From an uncultured Oscillospiraceae bacterium (lineage in GTDB: Bacteria > Bacillota > Clostridia > Oscillospirales > Oscillospiraceae), in NCBI GenBank assembly GCA_934561515.1, contig CAKTGM010000011.1, positions 1 to 52,073 of the forward strand: a stretch of 52,073 bases of DNA, read 5' to 3'. Under the pieces are notes generated by a model. It was not told the origin of the DNA. It saw nothing but the letters and a program-made list of their open reading frames with translations, and made no database searches. A program made the translations under genes and the position numbers. This document shows, piece by piece, positions 26,528 to 32,622 of the stretch. The first letter of the stretch is position 1, and every line of letters begins with the position of its first letter.

Positions 26528-27595
26528 TTGCGCGAGGAAGCACTGCGCCGTTTTCTGCTCCTGTCTCTCTCCGCTGCGGCGGCGCTCGGCAGCTTTTATC
26601 TCTTCTTCCGCTATCTTCTCCCGTGGTGCCTGCCGTTTCTCATAGCGGCGCTTGTCGCCTCGCTGCTCGAGCCGATCGTGCTGCGCTGGCAGCGGACGCT
26701 CAATTTCCGGCGCGGCTTTTCATCGCTCGTCCTGACGCTGACGCTCCTCTTCCTTCTCGGAGGGCTATTGTCCCTTCTCTGGACGACGCTGCTCTCGCAG
26801 CTGGACGCGCTGCTTTCCGCCGCGCCCGCTTTTTTTGACGCGCTGCCCGAGGCGGCGGAGGGGCTTCTCGCCCGCTTGGAGCGCTCGGGCGCGCTGCGCT
26901 CGCCATGGCTCGAGGGCTTCCTGCGCGAGCGGCTTCTTCATGCCGTGAGCGACGCGGACAGCCTGCTGCGCGCGCTTTCCGCGCGGGCGGTGAGCGCGCT
27001 CACGGCGGCTGCATCGGCACTGCCGGGAGTCCTTCTCGCCGCTGCGACCTGCGTGCTTGCAATCTTCTTCACCTCCGCGTCCTACCCGGCGCTCCATGCA
27101 GCGCCGGGAAAGCTGCTGCCGCCGAAGACCCTTGCGGCGCTCCGCCGCCTTCGCTCTGGCGCGGCGGATTCCCTCGCGCGCTGGCTGCGTGCGCAGGCAA
27201 TGCTCTCGTGTGTGACGTTTTTTGAGCTGCTGCTTGGCTTTTTGCTCATGCGCCAGCGCTATGCGCTGCTGCTCGCCCTTCTCATCACGCTGCTGGACGC
27301 GCTGCCCGTCTTCGGCACGGGCACGGCGCTCGTGCCGTGGGCGCTTTTTACGCTGCTCTTCGGCTTTCCGCCGCGGGCGATCGTGCTGCTCGCGCTGCAT
27401 CTCTGCACGCTCATCACGCGCAACACGCTCGAGCCGAAGCTCATCTCCGCGCAGGCGGGCCTGCCGCCTGTTGCCTCGCTCTTTGCGATGTACCTCGGCT
27501 ACTGCGCCTTCGGCGTTGCGGGGATGATCCTCTTTCCCTTTTTCCTCCTGCTGGTCTCGCAGGTCGCAAATGTAAGCGAAAGTAAAATCACTTGA
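26528..27595 (+). CDS. AI-2E family membrane protein, YtvI-like
   Basis: 355 residues, start at TTG (26528) 8 bases after GGGAGGTGG. It has about seven or eight hydrophobic segments: two at the N-terminus (ending near residue 45), one near 65-85, then a long hydrophilic-alanine stretch (90-170), and four or five near the C-terminus. The family signature near the end is visible: LLDALPVFGTGTALVPWALFTLLFG and RNTLEPKLISAQAGLPPVASLFAMYLGY. The related Bacillus YtvI is a sporulation membrane protein and the family also includes PerM permeases. Here the substrate is unknown. The gene is rich in Leu/Ala and has high GC. Confidence 0.8.
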   Translation: MREEALRRFLLLSLSAAAALGSFYLFFRYLLPWCLPFLIAALVASLLEPIVLRWQRTLNFRRGFSSLVLTLTLLFLLGGLLSLLWTTLLSQLDALLSAAPAFFDALPEAAEGLLARLERSGALRSPWLEGFLRERLLHAVSDADSLLRALSARAVSALTAAASALPGVLLAAATCVLAIFFTSASYPALHAAPGKLLPPKTLAALRRLRSGAADSLARWLRAQAMLSCVTFFELLLGFLLMRQRYALLLALLITLLDALPVFGTGTALVPWALFTLLFGFPPRAIVLLALHLCTLITRNTLEPKLISAQAGLPPVASLFAMYLGYCAFGVAGMILFPFFLLLVSQVANVSESKIT

Positions 27596-27611
27596 CAGTC
27601 GCTGCAAAGCA

Positions 27612-27643
27612 AAGGAAGGGCGGCCTTCCGGCCGTCCTTCCTT
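27612..27643 (+). terminator. Intrinsic terminator after the YtvI-like gene
   Basis: Arms AAGGAAGGGCGGCC and GGCCGTCCTTCCTT with one G-T wobble and a short TTCC loop. The T-rich 14-base repeats follow, so the T-run is provided by the repeat array. Confidence 0.75.
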
Positions 27644-27697
27644 CTTCCTTTTATCTTCTTCCTTTTATCTTCTTCCTTTTATCTTCTTCCTTTTATC
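27642..27697. repeat. Tandem repeat, four copies of a 14-bp unit
   Basis: Four exact copies of TTCTTCCTTTTATC, with a partial fifth ending near 27705. The array contains the stop codon and the last codons of the penicillin-binding protein gene (on the minus strand each unit reads GATAAAAGGAAGAA). The copies are identical, so the array arose recently by slippage or duplication. Confidence 0.95.
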
Positions 27698-30275
27698 TTC
27701 TTCCTGCGCCGCCGCTATTCAGCAGCCAGTTGAGGAAATCGCCGTTGTCGCCAACGTCGCCGCCGGGAGTGCCGCCCGCTTCGCCGCCCTCGGCCGCGTC
27801 ACCGCTGCCGGTCTCATCCGGATCAGGCGCGGGAGCCGGCGGCGTGATGTGCGTCGTGCACATACCGCTGTACATGAGGTCGCTGTAGAGCTGCACCGTG
27901 CCGCTGTTCGTGCGCACCGGCTCGCCCTCGGGGATCGAGGTGATCAGTCCCTCTGCAAGCTGGGCCTGATATGTTGCCTGCATCGCTGCGCTGAGCGGCG
28001 TTGTGAGCAGGTCGCGCTTGTAGCCCCAGCCCGCGCTGACGTTCGGCTGGCTCAGATCGAGCACATAGGCCGTCTCCACGTTCGGGCAGTAGTCCGAGGC
28101 GAGCATACCGGAATCGGCGCAGACCGTCACGGAAATGTGCGCGTCGCAGGAGAGCGTGGGCGCGTAGTCCTTTGCGACCTTCACCGTCTGCGACGGGCAG
28201 CCCGCCGAGGCAAGAAGCCCTGTCTGCGTGCAGACCGTCACGCTGACCATATCGCTGCTGCCCACGTCAAAGTCCTTGTTGGGAAGGTTTGCGTGCACCT
28301 TGCTCATAAAGGTCTTCCAGAGCGTGGCGGCAGGGTTGCCGCTTGCCACGATGCGCGTCGGCGTATCGTAGCCGACCCAGACCGCCGCCGTGTAATACGG
28401 CGTATAGCCGACAAAATAACGGTCGTTGTTGCTGTTGGTCGAACCGGTCTTACCGGCGATGGTCATGCCCGAGAAGTTTGCGCCCGTACCCGTACCGCTG
28501 CGCACAACGTTTTTGAGAAGCTCGTTCATCGCGTAGGCGGTGCTCTCCTTCATCGCAACATGGGATTCGCCCTTATTCTCCAGCAGGACGTTGCCGTTGT
28601 GGTCGCGCACCTCGGTGTAGGTGCGGGGCGTTGTATAGATGCCGCCGTGGGCGAAGGAGGCGTAGGCCGCCGCCATCTCGCGCGTGGTAACGCCCTTGGA
28701 AAGACCGCCGAGTGCCAGCGCGCCCGCCGCGGTGAGATCGTCGTTCGTCAGCGTCGAGAAGCTCAGGTTCTCGGTCATAAAGGCGTAGGACGAGGGCAGC
28801 GTCAGCTTCATGACCGTGCGCACCGCCGCAGGGTTGGATGAATTGCGGACGGCGTCCTGCACCGTCATAATGCCGCGATAGCCCGAGTAGGCGTTCACCG
28901 GCCAGATATTGCCGCCGAGCATTTCAACGGGATAGTCGTCAATGACGCTCGCAGGCGTGATGACGCCGGCATCCAGCGCAGGGGCATACGTGCTCAGAGG
29001 CTTGATGGCAGAACCGCACTGACGCACAACGGTCGAATAGTCGAGAAGAAAGCGGCCCTCGCGCTCGCCCACGCGCCCCGCAACGGCCACGATGTCGCCC
29101 GTTGTATTGTCGATGATCGTCGCGCCGGACTGGAGCTGCTGGCCCTTGGAGGAGGTATAGTTCAAGTTGCCGCGGTCGGCATAGACGCTCTCCACGATCG
29201 ACTGCACCTCGGGGTCGACCGTGCAGTAGATGGAGTAGCCGCCGGTGTAGAGCAGGTCCTTTGCGACCGACTCATCATAGCCGAGCTTTTCGTGCATATC
29301 AGAGACGATGTCGTTGAACATACGCTCGACAAAATAGGAGTCATACTCCGTGCTCGAGGCGGTATCCACCCTGCTTGCAACCCCCGCAGAGGGAACAAAG
29401 CCCGAATCCCAGGAGAAGACAAGCGGCTCGACCTTTGCCTGCTCGTACTCTTCGTCGCTGATCTTTTCAAGCTCGTGCATCTTATAGAGGACAGTGAGCT
29501 GGCGCTCCTTGTTCTGCTCGCGGTACCAGTCGCCGCGCGAGGGGTCATATTTATAGGGGAACTGCGTGATGCCGACGATGGACGCGGCCTCGGCGATCGT
29601 CAGCTCGCCGACGGTCTTGCCGAAGTAGCTCTCCGCCGCGGCCTCGATGCCGTTGCAGCCGTTGCCGAAGTAGACGAGGTTCAGATACGTCTCGAGGATC
29701 TCGTCCTTCGAGTAGTTCTTCTCAAGGCGCAGCGCGCGGAAGATCTCCGTCACCTTGCGCTTGATGGTCACCTCGTTGTCACCGGTCATGTTCTTCACGA
29801 CCTGCTGGGTGATCGTCGAGCCGCCGCGGGTCGAGGTGCCGGTGAGCTTGCCGAGAATGGCTCTCGCCGTGCTCTTCCAGTCCACGCCGTGGTGGCTTTC
29901 AAAGCGCTCGTCCTCAATGGAGATGAGCGCGTTCCGCACGTGCTTGGGGATCTCGTCGATGCTCACGAGCGTGCGGTTCTCTACGCCGTGGAGCTTCGTC
30001 AGCTCCACCCACTCCCCGCTCGCCTTATCCTGATAGTAGACCGTCGAGCTCTGCTTGAGCGTGTAGGCCGAGATGTCCACATCAAGGTCGAGCGAGGTAT
30101 TGACGTAGATCATAAAGATGGCGAAAAACATCAGGCACGTGGTAAGGCCGATGGCAAGAATGGTGCCGATGACCTTCTTCGCCGTGCCGCCTTTTTTCTT
30201 CTTGTGCGAGGCATGAGACTTTGCCTGCGCGTGCTGTCTTCGGGGCGTCTGGTTTTCTGCGCGGTTTTCTTCCAT
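27693..30275 (-). CDS. Class A penicillin-binding protein (PBP1a-like)
   Basis: Bifunctional peptidoglycan glycosyltransferase and transpeptidase, 860 residues from the ATG at 30275 (AAGGAGGAG upstream). A Lys-rich cytoplasmic start is followed by one membrane anchor (VIGTILAIGLTTCLMFFAIFMIYV, near 35-60). The GT51 domain has EDERFESHHGVDW with the catalytic Glu, GGSTITQQVVKN and RKVTEIFRALRLE. The transpeptidase has SAIK (active-site Ser in CGSAIKPLSTYAP), the SSN box in VRNSSNPAA and the KTGST motif. A PASTA-like or linker region precedes a Gly/Asp/Glu-rich tail (about the last 45 residues) that ends inside the 14-bp tandem repeat. Confidence 0.95.
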   Translation of the reverse strand: MEENRAENQTPRRQHAQAKSHASHKKKKGGTAKKVIGTILAIGLTTCLMFFAIFMIYVNTSLDLDVDISAYTLKQSSTVYYQDKASGEWVELTKLHGVENRTLVSIDEIPKHVRNALISIEDERFESHHGVDWKSTARAILGKLTGTSTRGGSTITQQVVKNMTGDNEVTIKRKVTEIFRALRLEKNYSKDEILETYLNLVYFGNGCNGIEAAAESYFGKTVGELTIAEAASIVGITQFPYKYDPSRGDWYREQNKERQLTVLYKMHELEKISDEEYEQAKVEPLVFSWDSGFVPSAGVASRVDTASSTEYDSYFVERMFNDIVSDMHEKLGYDESVAKDLLYTGGYSIYCTVDPEVQSIVESVYADRGNLNYTSSKGQQLQSGATIIDNTTGDIVAVAGRVGEREGRFLLDYSTVVRQCGSAIKPLSTYAPALDAGVITPASVIDDYPVEMLGGNIWPVNAYSGYRGIMTVQDAVRNSSNPAAVRTVMKLTLPSSYAFMTENLSFSTLTNDDLTAAGALALGGLSKGVTTREMAAAYASFAHGGIYTTPRTYTEVRDHNGNVLLENKGESHVAMKESTAYAMNELLKNVVRSGTGTGANFSGMTIAGKTGSTNSNNDRYFVGYTPYYTAAVWVGYDTPTRIVASGNPAATLWKTFMSKVHANLPNKDFDVGSSDMVSVTVCTQTGLLASAGCPSQTVKVAKDYAPTLSCDAHISVTVCADSGMLASDYCPNVETAYVLDLSQPNVSAGWGYKRDLLTTPLSAAMQATYQAQLAEGLITSIPEGEPVRTNSGTVQLYSDLMYSGMCTTHITPPAPAPDPDETGSGDAAEGGEAGGTPGGDVGDNGDFLNWLLNSGGAGRR

Positions 30276-30393
30276 AAAGCGCCTCCTCCTTTGCTTAGAG
30301 AATATGCGCATCGAGCGCATAGCGTTGGTTGCAGGTTTCAATAAGAATACAGAATATAGTATAGCACGCCTGTCAAGAGGTGCGCATCTTGTC

Positions 30394-30422
30394 TTGATTT
30401 TTTACAAAAAGTGCGGTATAAT
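30394..30422 (+). promoter_or_regulatory. Promoter of the DUF1292 gene
   Basis: TTGATT (30394-30399) and TATAAT (30417-30422) with a 17-base spacer, about 17 bases upstream of the AGGAGGTG site. Confidence 0.85.
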
Positions 30423-30452
30423 GCGGACACAATCAATCAGGAGGTGTCCCCC

Positions 30453-30743
30453 ATGAGCGAGGAGTTCGGCCCCAATTTTGTCACGCTGACTGACGATGAG
30501 GGCAACGATGTTGAGCTTGAATACGTCGATGCGCTGGAATTTAACGGCACGACTTATATGGCTTTCTTCCCGGTGATGGAAGAAGATAGCGAGGAAGAGG
30601 AAAACGAAGAGGAATACGGTCTTGTCATCCTCAAGAGCCAGATGGAAAACGGCGAGGAATTCCTCGTCACCGTCGACGATGAGGAAGAGATCGAAAAGGT
30701 CTACGACCTCTTCATGGAGCAGATCCTCGCGGACGAAGAATAA
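30453..30743 (+). CDS. DUF1292 family acidic protein
   Basis: 96 residues from the ATG at 30453, after AGGAGGTG; an earlier in-frame start would lie inside the promoter. It is very acidic, with VTLTDDEGNDVELEYVDALEFNGTTYMAFFPV at the N-terminus, then a run of Glu/Asp (about residues 44-54), and VILKSQMENGEEFLVTVDDEEE near the end, the standard DUF1292/YrzB layout. Function is unknown. In many Clostridia the gene sits near alaS, ruvX and ireB; here it stands alone between a PBP gene and a small RNA gene. Confidence 0.9.
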   Translation: MSEEFGPNFVTLTDDEGNDVELEYVDALEFNGTTYMAFFPVMEEDSEEEENEEEYGLVILKSQMENGEEFLVTVDDEEEIEKVYDLFMEQILADEE

Positions 30744-30768
30744 ATCCCCCTCTTGCGACGGATTTTTT
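30742..30768 (+). terminator. Weak terminator after the DUF1292 gene
   Basis: AAATCC and GGATTT pair around a 12-base loop, followed by six T residues. The stem is short and begins within the stop codon. Confidence 0.5.
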
Positions 30769-30792
30769 CTTCTCATCGCGGTAAACTGAAAA

Positions 30793-30995
30793 TGCCCTGC
30801 GGGGTGCGTGATAAGTTCTTTTTAAACCCACATTTCGTCATAAGGGACGCCGGTACGCTCCGGTGGTTTGCAGGCCTCCCGGCTGCCTTCTGCGGCTGGA
30901 CGTTGGAAGCAATAAAGCCGGACAGAGGCGACCCACCTGTCCAGAATGGTGCAGGTTTTGGCGGGGCTTACACGGCCGCTGCGGGGCACTTTTTA
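30793..30995 (+). ncRNA. Rod-like structured RNA, probable 6S RNA
   Basis: No protein gene fits in 30744-31252. The first part folds as a rod. TGCCCTGC (30793-30800) pairs with GCGGGGCA (30981-30988) apart from one wobble. CGTG-A-TAAG (30807-30815) pairs with CTTA-CACG (30967-30974). After an unpaired bubble (TTCTTTTT opposite TGGCGGGG), AAACC and CAC-ATT pair with AAT-GTG and GGTTT (30823-30836 and 30945-30959). Inside are CCGG hairpins and GGACAG/CTGTCC (30920-30942). Length near 200, a closing stem, a central bubble and a terminal T-run (30990-30994) fit 6S RNA, which holds RNA polymerase-sigma A. A TAAACT -10-like box at 30782-30787 places the start at about 30793. No clear -35 was found. 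Confidence 0.65.
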
Positions 30996-31088
30996 TTTTC
31001 TGCGGATTGCACAAATTTTGCTTTTTATTTTCTACACCCACTAGGACGGAAAAAACGTGCATTTTGTTCCCGTTTCCTGTAAAATATT

Positions 31089-31252
31089 TATAGTAACTCA
31101 AATATTGTCTGGTAGCTGCAACGTAGTGCTTCGCGCACGGGCTGTACGGTCGCTCCCCTTTCGGGCGGCGGCGGGGTCTCGTGTGAGAAGCGCTTTTTTC
31201 TTTTCCCCGCAGCGGGAAAAGGGCAAGAAGAAATCAAAGGAGGAGCAAGCAT
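31089..31252 (+). promoter_or_regulatory. Leader of ssnA-ygfK with attenuator hairpin (candidate riboswitch)
   Basis: A -10-like TATAGT (31089-31094) suggests transcription from about 31101; a possible TTGTTC -35 lies 19 bases before it. The 100-base leader contains a long stem: 31126-31141 pairs with 31178-31193 over 15 of 16 positions (three or four are G-T pairs), directly followed by six T residues (31194-31199). The loop holds a further GC-rich hairpin. A second hairpin, CTTTTCCC/GGGAAAAG (31200-31221), follows before the ribosome site AAAGGAGGAG. A terminator this close to the start inside the gene's own leader suggests ligand- or protein-controlled attenuation. No known riboswitch consensus could be matched. 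Confidence 0.5.
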
Positions 31253-32596
31253 ATGAAACTCATTACCAACGGTCGTCTCATCACCCGCGACGAGAGCGCG
31301 CAGGGCTATTACGAGCACGGCGCGGTCGCCTTTGAGGGCGCGAAGATCGTCGAAGTCGGCGAAGAGGCGGCGCTGCGCGCAAAATATCCCGGCGCCGAGA
31401 TCATCGACGCCAAGGGCGGCGTCATCATGCCCGCGCTCATCAACGCGCACACGCATATCTACTCCGCCCTCGCCCGCGGCCTTTCCATCAAGGGCAACAA
31501 TCCGACCAACTTCTACGAGGTGCTCAACGGCACATGGTGGGCCATCGACCGCCACCTGATGATGGACGGCACGCGCGCCTCGGCCGCCGCGCTTTACATC
31601 GACTCCATCAAGCAGGGTGTGACGACCATTTTTGACCATCACGCCTCCTACGGCGAGATCCCCGGCTCGCTGCACACCATCGCCGAGGAGAGCAAGCGTC
31701 TCGGCCTTCGCTCCTGCCTCTGCTACGAGGTCTCCGACCGCGACGGCGAAGAGAAGTGTTTGCAGGCCATCCGTGAAAACGCCGACTTCATCACGGAGTG
31801 TGAAAAGCGCAACGACCCCATGCTCGCGGCGATGTTCGGCGGCCACGCGCTCTTCACCATTTCGGATAAGACCTTTGAGCGCATGGTGGAGGCCAACAAC
31901 GGCCGCACGGGCTATCACATCCACGTCTCCGAGGGCATGAACGACGTGTACGACTCCCTCCAGAACTACGGCCGCCGTCCCGTGCAGCGCTTGCAGGATC
32001 ACGGCATCCTCGGCCCCAAGACCATCCTCGGCCACTGCATCCACGTCAACTCCGCCGAGATGGACATCATCAGGGAAACGGGCACGATGGTCGTGAACAA
32101 TCCCGAGTCCAACATGGGCAACGCCATCGGCATCTGCCCCGTGCTCCAGCTCCACAAGCGCGGCATCCTCCTCGGCATGGGCACCGACGCTTACACGAAC
32201 GATATGCTCGAGTCCCTCAAGGTCGCCCTCTGCTCCCAGCGCAGCCAGAACTGCCTGCCGAACGTCGGCTGGTGCGAGGTGACGGATATGCTCTTTAAGA
32301 ACAACGCGAAGATCGGCGAGAAATACTTCCCCGACACGCTCGGCGTTCTGAAACCCGGCGCGGCGGCGGACATCATCGTGATGGACTACAAGCCCTTCAC
32401 CCCGTTTTCCGACGCGAACATCGACGGGCACATGATCTTCGGCATGACGGGCCGCCAGGTTGAGACGACCATCGCCGCCGGCAAGGTGCTCATGCTCGAC
32501 CGTGAGCTTGTCGGCATCGACGAGGAAGCCGAAAACGCCCACATCCTCGAAGCCGCGAAGAAGCTCTGGACCTCCCTCAACGGCGAGGAATATTGA
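31253..32596 (+). CDS. ssnA: Putative aminohydrolase SsnA
   Basis: 447 residues, ATG 8 bases after AAAGGAGGAG. Amidohydrolase superfamily member with the metal site HTHIYS (residues 63-65 in NAHTHIYS), HIHVSE near residue 223, GHCIHV near 262 and the catalytic Asp in GMGTDAYTND near 312. Related to guanine deaminase and chlorohydrolases; SsnA's exact reaction is not settled. It is coupled to ygfK 27 bases downstream, a pair found in the anaerobic purine and uric acid catabolism clusters of gut bacteria and in Escherichia coli next to selenium-linked hydroxylase genes. The other members (xdhD, hyuA, ygeW/X/Y) are not in this window. Confidence 0.9.
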   Translation: MKLITNGRLITRDESAQGYYEHGAVAFEGAKIVEVGEEAALRAKYPGAEIIDAKGGVIMPALINAHTHIYSALARGLSIKGNNPTNFYEVLNGTWWAIDRHLMMDGTRASAAALYIDSIKQGVTTIFDHHASYGEIPGSLHTIAEESKRLGLRSCLCYEVSDRDGEEKCLQAIRENADFITECEKRNDPMLAAMFGGHALFTISDKTFERMVEANNGRTGYHIHVSEGMNDVYDSLQNYGRRPVQRLQDHGILGPKTILGHCIHVNSAEMDIIRETGTMVVNNPESNMGNAIGICPVLQLHKRGILLGMGTDAYTNDMLESLKVALCSQRSQNCLPNVGWCEVTDMLFKNNAKIGEKYFPDTLGVLKPGAAADIIVMDYKPFTPFSDANIDGHMIFGMTGRQVETTIAAGKVLMLDRELVGIDEEAENAHILEAAKKLWTSLNGEEY

Positions 32597-32622
32597 GCGC
32601 ACACAGAAAGGAGTATCCCCCC

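Noticed and set aside
30341..30376. Minus-strand TTGACA (30371-30376) with TATACTATA as promoter for the penicillin-binding protein gene
   Set aside because: The spacing between the boxes is too short for a sigma A promoter; the true start could not be placed.
30863..31093. Short open frames across the 6S-like RNA
   Set aside because: They have no ribosome sites, cross the T-run that ends the RNA, and the base pairing of the RNA explains the sequence better.
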